From Ridgeia piscesae (lineage: Eukaryota > Annelida > Polychaeta > Sabellida > Siboglinidae): a DNA stretch of 64,000 nt. Made by a program: the position numbers and the translations under genes. The stretch is taken from assembly GCA_025642075.2 (NCBI GenBank), contig JAODUO010000148.1:501525-565524 (forward strand), read 5' to 3'. Under the pieces are notes generated by a model. It was not told the origin of the DNA. It ran no database searches and saw nothing but the letters and a program-made list of their open reading frames with translations. Below are positions 20,201-31,611 of the stretch, piece after piece. Position 1 is the stretch's first letter; every line of letters begins with the position of its first letter.

Positions 20201-23200
20201 GGACAACTTAGTTAGGGTGTAGGGCAGCACTGTTCTGTTCAGCCAAACAGGCAAAGTCTAGCATGCATTGCCTATGGCAGCCTCTGAGCGTTATCAATAA
20301 ACACTATTCAACTGTAAATATTGTTAATTACTTATGTAGGTATTGAATACAATTTGAAATGTTGTTGTGGGATAAGTGAATTGATGTACGAACAAGTGAA
20401 ATATTTAAGTGAAATATTTATTTATTTGTTCTCGGGATGTGTAAAATATTTGACAAATTTCAAACCTTGTGATACATATTTTATATCAATATGGACATAT
20501 CTAAAATTAGCTTTTTCTCTGCTCAAATTATTTCACGTCCAACCATAAATTTTTATCCTCTCAAAAGTGATGTTAAGCCCATACAAAAGACATACCGCGT
20601 GGTCTCTGGATATAGGTAGGAGTCTAGTACTTCATACACTGGTAACAATTATTTAATTGCAAATTAATATATGATTCTATGAACTGCACAGTGAATGAAT
20701 TATGAGGATGCCAGCTTGTAGGTTTTATTGTTTTCATTTAATATTATGTTATGTCCTACAACATGCATGTGCAAGGTTTATTGCCTGTGACACCCTGCCT
20801 TTAACATGTGACAACAGTGAAATAATGGGACATAATCCAGTTGACATTTTATATGTTCATTTTCATAGCATATCCAGTTGACCAGTAGAGATGTTATTGC
20901 TTTATATTAGGTAAATGGTAACTCACTGGATAACTAACAGATTTTGAAAAATGTATTAATTTTTAGTTACTTGGTAAACTACATTTATACTTTCACATAA
21001 TTTTCAGGATTAACGATAATCATAATCGTGACATTTTTATAGTGCTGTTCCAACATTCGTTATTCACAGCACTGCACAAAAAGTTCTTGACTATATAGGT
21101 AAGTTTTTAGTTTTACTTTAAAACCAGCAATAGTCATAAATGTTAATGCCAGATGCTGCAATAGCACGTTCCATAGAATTGGGGCTGAAAGCTCTGTCAC
21201 CCCAGTGACGCCATGTGTGTGGTACACAAAATAAATTATGTTCATTGGGGCATAGCAACCAAACCGGCTGGCGTAGGCTTACACGTTGTTCGGTGTATTC
21301 AGGTGCATGGTCAGGCAGTGTTCGATGTATGAGTAGCATGATCCTGAACTCCATTCGCACTGTATCAGCAGCCAGTGCAAATTCATCAGCAGCGGTGTAG
21401 CATGGGTATATTTCATAGCTCCGTCAATCAAGATTAGTTAATAAACATCAGCTGAAGTTCAACACATTAACGATCTCTTACATATAAATAACTGCTTATT
21501 TAGAAAATGTGATCAGATAAAATTGCTTACCTGAAACTGTGTAAGGGAAAAGCCATTGACTGTTCCATCATCTAAGATGCCCAAGTAAACGGTACCGCCA
21601 CATTCATTGTTTAGAAAACCATTCAGGCATCTACAAATAAACACATCAGCTTTTTGTGGGTTAAACTCTGCATTGAAGTAGAATATTTTTGGGGGATAAA
21701 TTTCAAGTTAACTGAAACATTAAAATAGCATGAACCAGATTGGAGTCCATTAGTGAAAGTGAGATGACTTAATTGGAAAGTTAAATTTAAATTCATTTGT
21801 TTAAATTATAAAATGTATACAGAAATACATATACATAAAATAGTGAACTGGTGGTGTAAGAAAACAGTACATAAAACTATTGATATTGATATCTGACGTC
21901 AAGACGAGCAGATGTCTGTGAAATAGAGTAAATTATAATAATTCAAGCTATTTCACAACACTGCTTTTAAAGAATCTATTCCACAAATGCACCAAGATTC
22001 GACCGGGCTGCTTGATTTTAGTAAGTAAACGGACCATTTTGAGATTTTACCGACTTTATGTAACTGTGTGCACCTGTGTTAATCTACAAGCCTTGGTCGA
22101 TTCAGTCATGCGAGACCTCAACAACCAATTGCTTAACTGCACGTCATGGCGGAATGGTTTCTACTACAGTCAAGTCTTTAGCCGCACATCATGGCTGACT
22201 GTATATTGCCATGCCAATGAACACTGGGTATTCATTGCCTTGATTGTTTGACACACCCTTGTGCTTCTCCAACCGATAACACTGAACTAATCATGACGTC
22301 AAGACGAGCAGTGCTGTCACTTTTCTTGCTACTTCTGTACTGCGTAATGAAATTCAATGCTTGCCACACAGACTTATCACTTACAAGGACATTCTACGAG
22401 GCTATGACGCCAAACACAACAAGCCGTACACACTCAGTCTCTCTCTATCTTGAAGCCAGCAGTGACATTGTTTTATCAATGATCCACAAATTTGATAGTC
22501 TCAACCACAAAGCAAAGCGTTCTGTGTGCAAACTCTGCAGACTTTCCAGCAACAAAGAAAACTCATACTACAACATTTCACCATTGACTACAATTTTTTT
22601 ATTGCTCATGAAAAGCGGTGACGTGAGCCCTAATCCAGGCCCTCCTGAGCAAAAGAGGACATACAACCCAAAACATCCATGTAGCCATTGTGGCAAGGGT
22701 GTCACTGGTCGCAGTAGAGCCATCTCGTGTGACTCCTGCGACCAGTGGACACACAACAAATTTGTTGGAGTGTTATCAAATGACGCATACGACGAACTCT
22801 GCAGCAGCGGTGGCGAATTTACACATCTGTGCAATCAGTGTACACTGCACGCACTCCCATTTGCTGATGACAATGATCACCCAGCTTGGCCAGCTATCAT
22901 CACGCAAGGCAACGATCTTCTGTCCGAAATCGTAGAAGACGCCGCCGACCAGGCAACAACTGAAAGACCCCTTGATTTTGAATGTTTACATTCAAAGGGT
23001 CTAAACTTCATTCATTTGAACATGCGCAGTCTTCTCCCGAAACTTGACGAGTTACAAATACTTGCGGCAAACACCAAAGTGGCAGTGATTGGCATCACCG
23101 AGTCTTGGTTAGAAATTAACATTACTGATTATTCTATTCTCCGGCGCGACAGAAATCACGAGGGCGGTGACGTTTGTATTTACATAAGAAAGGACTTTAT

Positions 23201-26200
23201 TTTTAAACTGAGAGACGATATACGTACAACTCTAGAAACTGTGTGGGCGGAATTGTATCTACCCAAGACCAGACCTATTTTAATTGGTGTATGCTACCGT
23301 CCGCCCAAGCATACTGACTTTTTTAACGTACTTGAACGGTGTTGCTTGGACTGTAATTGCTTCACCAACAAAGAAGTTATTATGATGGGTGACTTTAATG
23401 TTGACTATTCTCAACTGCATTCTCACACTAATCCATTGCATGTATCACTGAAGCATTATATGTCTATGTTTGGTATGACCCAGATTATTAACACATCTAC
23501 AAGGATTACTAGCACAACATCCACCATCTTAGATCTTATCCTTATCTCAGACCTTGCTAAAATATCACAATGTGGTGTATTAGACATTGGCTTAAGCGAT
23601 CACCAAATAATACATTGTACACGTAAATGCAAGAAAATCCCCATAAATCGTCATAACAGTGTAACATTAAGATCGGTAAAAAATTACTGTAAGGAAATAT
23701 TTGAAGAAAAACTGCATGAGGTAGATTGGCATTGGCAGATTGTCCTAGATTCAAACTCTGTACACGAGGCTTTTTATCTTTTAAAATCTAAGCTGATGGC
23801 CGTTATTGATAACATTGCTCCCTTGAAATATGTCCGTATTAAACAACGTACCGCCCCTTGGATGACGGGTGAGATACTGGCATACTGCACCTGATCCATG
23901 AAAGAGATCGAGCTTTTACCAAATTTAAAAAGACCAAAGACATCAGTTGGCATGGAAAATTCACTTACCTTCGTAATCAGGTTCAACATAAGAAGAAACA
24001 GGCCAAATCAGACTTCATTGCTAATAAAACTGATGAATTCAAACAACAACCTTCAAAATTATGGCAACTGCTGAAAAGCCCCGGAACTTCGACTCAGTGT
24101 AACTGTAAACCAGGAAGCATAGGACTAAACATTGACAATAGCATCTGTTTTGACAAATCACTAGTATCTGAACATTTCAACGACTACTTTACTAATGTAG
24201 CCTCAACACTGGTTAACCAACTTCCACCTAGTAATGGTATATATGAGAAGCAACACTTTCAAGACTTCTACAGGTCACTGGGTGTAACAAGTAATAGCTT
24301 CTGTTTTAATGAAGTCAGTGAGAACAACGTACTCAGTATTTTATGTAAACTAAATTCGAGCAAGGCAACCGGATTGGACCTATTGTCACCCAGATTCATT
24401 AAGGATGGTGCAAAGCTCATTGTGTCACCTTTAACACATATTTTAAATTTATCATTGTCCACTGGTGAAATCCCTGAAAATCTTAAATCTGCTAAGGTGA
24501 TGCCCATTTATAAAAAGAATAGTAAAATGGAAGCCGGTAATTACAGACCGATCTCTATTTTAAATACGCTCTCAAAATTATTTGAGAGGATAGTCTATCA
24601 ACAATTAAATGCATATCTCCAAACACATCAGCTACTGTATGAACATCAGTCAGGCTTTAGATCCTCTTATTCTACTGAAACATGTTTAATATATCTCACT
24701 GACTTCATAAAACAAGAGCAAGATAAAGGTAATTATGTAGGCATGGTGCTAATTGACCTTTAGAAAGGCATTTGATACGGTAAATCATAAGATTACCGGT
24801 ATGCTTCAAAAACTGGAAGCAATAGGACTTCATGAATCTGCTATAGCCTGGTTTAAATCATATTTATATGGACGTCAACAATCAGTTGAAATCAGTGAAG
24901 CGATCTCTAATCCGATGACTGTCACATGTGGTGTCCCACAAGGTTCAATTCTGGGACCGTTATTATTTCTAATATATATTAATGATATTTACACAGCTGT
25001 TCGCTGCAAACTACTTTTGTATGCTGATGATTCAGCCCTTTTAGTCTCGGGTAAAGACACCCAACTGATTCAAGAAAGTCTTTCTTCAGAACTCGAGGCA
25101 GCCAGAGAGTGGCTAATCAGTAACAAATTGTCCCTCCATCTAGAGAAAACGGAGTCAATTCTATTTGGGTCGAAATGTAAACTTAACACCTGTAGTTCCA
25201 TCCAGGTGAGATGTGCTGGTACGACATTGGCAAGTCAAACCCATGCTAAATACCTAGGCATAGACCTAGATCAGTCATTAACTGGAGAAAGAGTGGCTGA
25301 CAAGATTAGTTGTAAATCAAATGCCAAATTTAAAAAAAATTATAGACATACAAAAAATATCAACATGAAAACAAAAAAACTTCTTACCACAGCATTAATA
25401 CAATGCCATTTTGACTATGCATGTTCATCATGGTTCTCTGGTTTAACCAAGAAATATAAATCCAGACTTCAGTGTACTCAGAACAAGGTAATCCGTTTCA
25501 TCTTAAATGCACCAGCCAGAACCCACATCGGTTTGAGAGAGTTTAGACTGATGCTACCAGTGGAGTTACGAGTTAAACAACTCAAATTGAACCTTGTTTA
25601 CAATGTCATAAATGGTAAAGCACCGAAGTATATGTCAAATTTGATAAATGTAGCATGTAAGCAGCATGGCATAAATACAAGATCTAGTGTTATGTCTCTT
25701 CGTGTGCCGTATGTTAAATCATTTGGGCCAACCTCCTTTTACTACACAGGAATTCATGCCTGGAACGAATTGCCATTTCCCATACAAAGTGTTCAGAACA
25801 TGAGGCAATTTAAATGTCTACTGAAGCAGTTTTTGTTCAGTTGTCTTAATGATCAGGAAGCCAGCTCATTTATTTATTATTAATCATAATTGATGACATT
25901 ATTTATATTTTTTATTTTTATTATTTATTAGATTTATTTATGATTTTTTGTAATAAGTAACAAGGTTTTACAAAGTGTTTCTAATCAGGAGATATTTCCA
26001 TACTTTTTTATATTGTAATTATCAATGTCATTTACATATATTAGTAATTATTTATATCACTTATTTATTATGGTTGTTTTAGTATGTTATATTTGTCATT
26101 TCTGTCAATGTCTGTCATGTGTATGTCAAGGACCACAATGGAAATAAGTGCGTGCACTTTTTGTGTTATCCGAATATTTAAATGTACCTTGTATTTATAT

Positions 26201-26519
26201 ATTATGCATAGATGTACAATGTTTTACATTTTATATTAAATAAATCAATCAATCAAATGATAGATGAAGGAACATGAATATTTACTATCAGGTAGAACAG
26301 TAGTTACAGTACTTACTTTGAAACAGGGCCTCTTGTTCGCCTGTCAGTGTTTGCAATCTGGGTCCACGGAGGGATTTCTTCCTCAGACAGGTTCTTATGA
26401 CCTTTGAACTCATGTGTGACGTCTTCATCGAAAGGTACTATTGATCCACAGACATAGTAGCAACGAGTCTTAGAACACGATGCTGTGCTGTCTTCTGCAC
26501 TTTTTGACGATGGGTCCAT
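17006..26519 (-). CDS. Schlafen AlbA_2 domain-containing protein (SLFN-like), 8 coding exons
   Basis: Coding exons, in order of transcription: 26519-26317, 21630-21531, 19929-19781, 19125-19086, 18719-18561, 17878-17805, 17516-17370, 17120-17006. Every junction is GT-AG and keeps phase, giving about 328 residues. The AlbA_2 (Schlafen core) signature is clear: VTHEFKGHKNLSEEEI (about residues 34-49), then CLNGFLNNECGGTVYLGILD (69-88) and DDGTVNGF. In this fold the Glu-Phe-Lys strand and the Gly-Gly-x-x-x-x-Gly turn form the catalytic-like or RNA-binding cleft. After a CWCDQDRIAQF segment and YVIEIIIKPWY, the C-terminal ~110 residues are not recognised. The start Met is chosen because it opens the first visible exon; an upstream 5'UTR exon is likely, since an acceptor-like AG precedes it at 26525-26526. 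Vertebrate relatives cleave or bind tRNA/rRNA; the role here is unknown. Confidence 0.8.
18925..19078 (-). mobile_element. tRNA-derived SINE head
   Basis: The reverse complement reads GGCGCTGTAGCACAGTGGGT followed by AGATCATCTCAGTATGAGAG, with an A-box-like motif and a degenerate B box in the CGGTTGGTAGAAG region. It lies directly downstream of the 40-nt coding exon 19086-19125 of the SLFN-like gene. The tail is not clearly delimited. Confidence 0.5.
19530..19762 (-). mobile_element. tRNA-derived SINE
   Basis: On the minus strand GTGCCACAGTTACTAGATCA (A-box region) is followed about 35 bases on by AGATTTGAATCATG (degenerate B box). A body with TGCAAACAACTACATTTGCA and CTTGCCCAAAATAGGCTGG follows. 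The order A box, B box, then non-tRNA body is typical of SINEs. It lies in an intron of the SLFN-like gene in the same orientation as the gene. Confidence 0.5.
19930..21039. other. Intronic DNA of the SLFN-like gene, no recognised content
   Basis: AT-rich intron sequence between the exon at 19781-19929 and a LINE fragment. No exon-like frame with splice sites and no tandem repeat was seen. Confidence 0.4.
21040..21400 (-). pseudogene. L2-type LINE 3' remnant in intron
   Basis: The minus strand reads EFRIMLLIHRTLPDHAPEYT, then VSLRQPVWLLCPNEHNLFCV, then PHTWRHWGDRAFSPNSMERA, and in another frame FKVKLKTYLYSQELF. The order (K-L-L-L-xx-R/K-x-L ... P-R-T ... G-D-R-A-F-S ... F-K-x-x-L-K-T-Y-L-F) is the C-terminal signature of L2-like non-LTR retrotransposons. 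It is frameshifted and truncated. It lies in the intron between exons 21531-21630 and 19781-19929, on the same strand as the gene. Confidence 0.6.
22293..23894 (+). pseudogene. LINE protein, first part: leader, 2A-like motif, PHD-like finger, APE endonuclease
   Basis: From the ATG at 22293 the protein starts MTSRRAVLSLFLLLLYCVMK, which looks like a signal peptide. At about 22605-22650 it carries LLMKSGDVSPNPGP, a 2A-like motif (consensus D-V/I-E-x-N-P-G-P; here Ser-Pro replaces Glu-x). A Cys/His cluster follows (CSHCGKGV, CDSCDQW, LCNQC), PHD-like. The endonuclease shows FIHLNMRSLLPKLDEL, IGITESWL, GVCYRPP, MMGDFNVDYS and LSDHQIIHC, with the catalytic Glu, Asp and His positions present. A shift near 23890 ends the frame at 23894. 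An upstream frame (22012-22251) ends just before and may be a separate leader ORF. Confidence 0.8.
23891..25883 (+). pseudogene. LINE protein, second part: reverse transcriptase (frameshift at ~24760)
   Basis: The frame resumes at 23891 and stays open to 24763. It contains the EN-RT linker and KVMPIYKKNSKMEAGNYRPI (RT block 1) and SGFRSSYSTETCL. The catalytic block is broken: LIDL at 24752-24763 is followed in the next frame by KAFDTVNHK. Then come GVPQGSILGPLLFLIYINDI and LLYADDSALLV (YADD box, about 25015). The C-terminal domain ends in HAWNELPFP and FKCLLKQFLF. The frame stops at 25883. All RT motifs are recognisable, so decay is recent or slow. Confidence 0.85.
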
Positions 26520-26525
26520 AACACC

Positions 26526-28050
26526 TACAAATGTTGGACATGTAAACATTGGTCTACAATCATGATCATCTTGTTCATCAGACAAGTTAGTGGTCAAAAA
26601 CAGGATGACATGGAAAGATGACCTAGTTCCACCAGAATTTATATTGGAACACTGATTAATATAAATACACAATAACTATGGCCTCTACTGTCTCTACACG
26701 ATTAATGTATCAAGCAGAGATTTTTCCAAACAAGTTTGTTAATTAAATACTATCGTGGGAACAGTGATAAAATTGGCAATGTCAAATTGTGACTGTGCAC
26801 ACACACTCACAGACACACACATGCACACACGCAAACAAACACATATGGATTTAAAGTTATGTTCTCTAGAAATAAACTTTCAACATACTTTACTATTAAA
26901 TTTACAAGACAGCTAGTACGTGTTCTGAAAAGCTGAAATGAATACATTCTAAATTAGTTGTTAAAACTGGTTTTAAATACATACAAAACTACAATTAATT
27001 ACGTAAGTGTGCGACTGGCAAACTGACAGATGTCATCCGCTTTCCACCCCTCTACTTGGACTAACTCCACTCTCCAAATCAATACTCTACCCGCAGTACT
27101 ATTACGCAATTAGCGTCAAATTAATACCACTTTCTAGGCATCGACCAATGCAGCGGCAATGCCAATGCAGCCGCCCAGCCTCCGAAAAAGAAAGATGCGC
27201 TGAAGATACGTTATATCACTATTCTACTATCTACTAGCTACACAATGGGTAAGTCACGTTTCTCATGTGTACTGTTCCACACAGTAAAGCATATCATGCA
27301 TAAGTAAACGAGTTTAAAGATATTCTTAACCGTACTATAGGCTACAGAAAAGCAGATGATTATGGATAACTGCTATATTATCGCTCACATCCATCCAGGA
27401 CGATGGTGCTGATAGCAGACTAGACAGGATTTCGAACGTCACAGCGTCTCTGTGTAGCTTCAACTACGCAATTCCATTTTATACTTACCACCACTCCACC
27501 AAAATGTGTTTCCAACAAGACAGTAACTGTATACCCAAAAGGCACACAAATGACAACCACGACCCACGCCAAAATACTGACGTCGTTGACGTTGGATCAA
27601 CGCGCGATATTTTATACGTATGTGACTGTGAGGCCTATGACTTTCAGTTTTATGGTTTTATAATTTTAATATAGTAACATAATGACGTTTGTACGGTTGA
27701 ATGGTTTTTTCGGCGGTGTTGGTGCAATTTTTTCTGCCTGGGACATTTTCCCGGTCGTCGCCCGGGAGTGTCATGTTGCCATAGCCTAGGGCTAGGCATA
27801 TAGATTATAGGCATCGGCATCGTCGCCATCGGCATCGATCAGGTGTGGTGTGGAATATGTACAGTAAAACGCCAGGGCGAGGCGGGTTATTTTGAGCATC
27901 TTAAAAAATATATCACAAATGAATACGAAGGCAACCATGTTCTTCTTAACGTAGATATTTTCCCTACGAACAATTCCTGTCTCAGGCGAGAGGTGGGGGT
28001 CCGTTAAAATTGCACCCATTGACACAATTTTAATTAGCGCCTTTAATTAT
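26526..28050. other. 5' flank of the SLFN-like gene, no recognised gene
   Basis: This interval should hold the promoter and any 5'UTR exon of the minus-strand SLFN-like gene. I see short CA-rich tracts (about 26800-26830) but no clear exon, RNA gene or transposon. Some GC-richer sequence lies around 27500-27900. Confidence 0.4.
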
Positions 28051-28493
28051 ACACCGGTTCGATAAAAACTTTCCGATTGGCGTTTCTGCGCATGCACAAT
28101 AAATGAAAAATAATCAATGTCCAGCGGTATAAATGCCACGAGCTGTTCGTTAACTCTTCTGTGACGATTATTGTGAAGAGTTTCTTAAAATATTACGTAA
28201 GTTTAAAAACTTTAATAATATTTTTATATATCACTGTCACGGATTATGGCGCACTAGTGGCACGTAATTTACGCTTGCTATCAAAATATGCCTCAAAACT
28301 TGTCTGTCTCGTGTTAATTTGCGACAAATAACTTTGCTGAGAGGTTATATACATCCTAACGAACAACCCGTAATATTTATACCATAAATGCTTGTCTTTT
28401 CGCTGCACATTGATGATTTTACATATATCGCGCATGCGCAGAAACGTCAATCGGAACGTTTCTAACGCCGGAAAAATGTAAGCGGTACACCGG
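28051..28493. mobile_element. Small TIR element (MITE), copy 1
   Basis: The right end, read inward (CCGGTGTACCGCTTACATTT, then AACGTTCCGATTGACGTTTC and TGCGCATGC), pairs with the left end, where AAACTTTCCGATTGGCGTTT and CTGCGCATGC are preserved but the outermost bases have diverged. The interior also matches the element at 44104-44625 in inverted orientation. It has no ORF and is about 440 bp long. Confidence 0.8.
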
Positions 28494-29462
28494 GTCTACT
28501 AAAACCCTCTAACTACACCAGTCCAAATTCCCCAAACTAGGTGGGGAGGGCTAGGCGAACGGTAAAGGAAAGGGACAAGCTGTTAAAAGTGTTTCTAATA
28601 GACTTGGAATAATGCCAAAATTAACATGGGGAGCAGATCTCGGATATCCCAAGACGGGGACAGAAGGTGCTTTTGATTTTGTTCGGCCATATGTACGTTC
28701 ACTATTTTCTCGCCATGTTATGTTTAAAAAAAAACCTTCCCTTGCATTATTATTGCATGCCTCTTGACACTCGCCAAAATCTGTTCTAGTTCTAAAAAAT
28801 CAATAACAATGCACTCCTTTCTCAAAAATTGCGTGAGGTATTTAATCCTATATATCTGGCCTCCTCACCTCAATCATTGGAGGCCCGAGGCTCAGTTCCT
28901 CAGCCTCCGATCTGTTCCGACGTCTACGAATACATGCATATTTGAGACAATTTGACAATAATCAAAATGCCACGTTGTAATCATAGCTTGGTCATAAGCC
29001 GGCTGCTAATTAATTGATTATCTAGGTAAAATATATTCTCGTTCTTTGCATCAATTCATTGGAAACATTGTTAGGGGCCCTACCTAAGGCAGGAGAATAA
29101 ACGTAAAATGTAGTCATGTTTTAAACCAAAACGCCCATATATAAAGTTGGTAACGGATCCGTGCTGTGTCTATACAAAATAAACATCATGGTCTACATGG
29201 ATACACGCCCCTAGATGGGGGATTGACTCCCACACCCGTGGATCCGCAAACGAAATTCAAATAAAACCAAGAACTTACTTTCAAACAACGCGGGAGTATA
29301 CAGCTAACGTTCCCACGCCTGCATGAGCCACGCCCATTTGTAGTGTATAGGCGAGAATAAAGGGTGGGAATTAAACGGTATATATAAGGCTTATCCGTAA
29401 GTGTATATACTAGACTTGCAGAGAAAGATTCGTAAACACTGAACAAGTCACCCATTTTATAC
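28494..29462. other. Non-coding stretch, no recognised gene
   Basis: Mixed composition sequence between a MITE and a long (TG)n tract. No exon-like frame or RNA gene was seen. The short GC-rich repeat-like piece at about 28855-28925 (CCTC/GAGG runs) folds on itself locally. Confidence 0.35.
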
Positions 29463-29990
<528 letters not shown>

Positions 29991-30258
29991 GTGATGTTTG
30001 TATATGCGCGTGCGTGTGTGTGCGCGCGTGTGAATGCGTGCGTGCAATGGGTGCTCGCGTTGTATGGAAGGGGTGAACTGCACCTTTTGAACGCCCCCTC
30101 AGTCCACCGTGGCCAGTATCTGTTGTTAACGAACTGCGCCTGATATGTCTAAACTTGTTTACACGCGGCTTGGTAGGCTAGTGAACGTTAATAAATTGTT
30201 GAAGTGGACCTCTGTCTAAACGTGTTCTGCCAGAATTGAAGCCACTGCTATATTCTCA

Positions 30259-30327
30259 CATAGAACCACTGTTCTACATAGAACCACTGTTCTACATAGA
30301 ACCACTGTTCTACATAGAACCACTGGT
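30259..30327. repeat. 18-bp tandem repeat, nearly 4 copies
   Basis: The unit CATAGAACCACTGTTCTA is repeated head to tail. Each unit is itself self-complementary (TAGAAC...GTTCTA around a 4-base centre). Confidence 0.9.
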
Positions 30328-30470
30328 CTCCCACTGTGCTGTTCTAACTTTGTCTGGGTCTGTATTCAGCGTGCCACTGTCTCGTTATTTTTATCGGCCT
30401 GCAATCCATCGAAACAGCGAAATCACCGTGGACGTGGAGCGTTGCACCTTGCCGTTGGTACGTATTCGTT

Positions 30471-30556
30471 CTGCGATCTCTATCATTGTTATGTATACCT
30501 GCGCTTTCTATAGAAATTCTATACAGGGCGCAGGTATTCAATGGTAGAGTTCGCAG
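30471..30556. repeat. Imperfect hairpin, arms about 38 bp
   Basis: The arm CTGCGATCTCTATCATTG...ATACCTGCGC pairs with GCGCAGGTATTCAATGGTAG...TTCGCAG, with a small TATAGAAATTCTATA centre. It could be a tiny foldback element. Confidence 0.7.
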
Positions 30557-31023
30557 AGCCAGAAAAAGGGTAGCGTATTATCACTAGCTCCACGTGGCGT
30601 CTCAATTTTGGCGGGTGTTTTTAATCTAACAACACACGTCGGTTTTTTGCTTCTCGCTACAGACACAATTCGCCAGCAAAATGGAACCTAAGTCTAGGAG
30701 GCCTGTGGGTACCACTGCATATTAGTTCGTTGTTGCAAATGTATTATTCGATGTTAATGAAATTATCTACATACCTGTCAATATTTGAAAATTGCCGTGG
30801 GGGATATTGCACGCGACCTGTTACGCCAACCACGAAAGGGTCAACGGGACCTTTGCGGACGCATACTTGGAATAGATATGACATTATGAATGAAACAACA
30901 AGAAAACAAATTTCCACGATTTTATTAGCACATCACAACATTTAAACCAAACAACCTGCAAATAAATCCAATTTACAGGCCACAATGTAGAAGAAATAAA
31001 AAATAACAAGAAACAATGTTCTG

Positions 31024-31611
31024 TCAGTCCAACGTTGAACAAATTATCACATTGTTATTATCACATTGTGAATAAGAGGTGTTATCCTCTGGATCACATT
31101 CACAGGCTATAGAATTGGGACAAATACTGAAAATGTTTTCGAATATACATATTTTCGAATCTGGGAACATTTGCTTGCATAGGCGTATAAAATGGTCTGC
31201 CACAGCAAACGCCAAGTTGTGCTCCGCAACGAAATTTGTGAACAGAGTTTCGCTTCGAATTACATCTTCTGTATCTGCATTCGCTGTAAAATAGTTCGTC
31301 ACAGGAGCTGTGGTGTTCTGCGATTTCTGCAGCCGGGTGTGTTTCTCTGTGATTGAATGTTTCTTCAAATCATTCTTGCCTCCGTGATCCACTTTGATGT
31401 ATATCACACACTTTGCAAAAGGCATGCTCGATACCTTGTCGACTTTTACATACCCACGGGTACTCGACCGTCCATTTATCTTGATACTTCCTTCTTCCTT
31501 TCTGCCATGATCAATTATTGCTTCTGCTGTTTTACGTGACCTGCTTCTTGCGTTGCGTACCTCAAAATGGCGCAGGTCAAGGTTTACCTTGCGAGGTACC
31601 CGGATAGACAT
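31024..31611 (-). pseudogene. hAT-type transposase-derived ORF, N-terminal fragment
   Basis: A 195-codon minus-strand ORF includes DHGGKNDLKKHSITEKH (about residues 75-91), the end of a BED-like zinc finger as found in hAT-derived proteins. SETLFTNFVAEHNLAFAVAD and HFIRLCKQMFPDSKI follow, a segment common in hAT-like transposases of invertebrates and fish. The finger's first Cys pair is degraded: only one Cys remains in FAKCVIYI. The frame then stops, without the catalytic RNase H-like core or dimerisation region. It is probably a truncated transposon copy. It is intact over 588 bp, so a captured small gene cannot be excluded. Confidence 0.65.

Larger units (their letters stand above)
21960..26256 (+). 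mobile_element. CR1/L2-like non-LTR retrotransposon inserted in the SLFN-like gene
   Basis: A near-complete APE-type LINE lies on the strand opposite to the host gene, in its first coding intron (21631-26316). It shows a leader region, a reading frame with hydrophobic N-terminus, 2A-like motif, PHD-like zinc finger and endonuclease, then reverse transcriptase and a C-terminal domain. The 3' end is an AATC-type microsatellite (TAAATCAATCAATCAAAT, about 26239-26256), as in CR1/L2-group elements that end in short tandem repeats rather than poly(A). Two frame breaks (about 23890 and 24760) inactivate it. The 5' boundary is uncertain: an 18-bp string at 21894 recurs at 22294. Confidence 0.85.

Noticed and set aside
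30259..30327. Steroid-receptor-like elements (AGAAC...GTTCT)
   Set aside because: Half-sites are separated by 4 bases instead of the 5 (A-NNN-T) of the usual response element, and the array is a plain tandem repeat.
30471..30556. Possible microRNA precursor
   Set aside because: The hairpin is of suitable size, but arms have bulges in the likely mature region and no conservation or expression can be judged.
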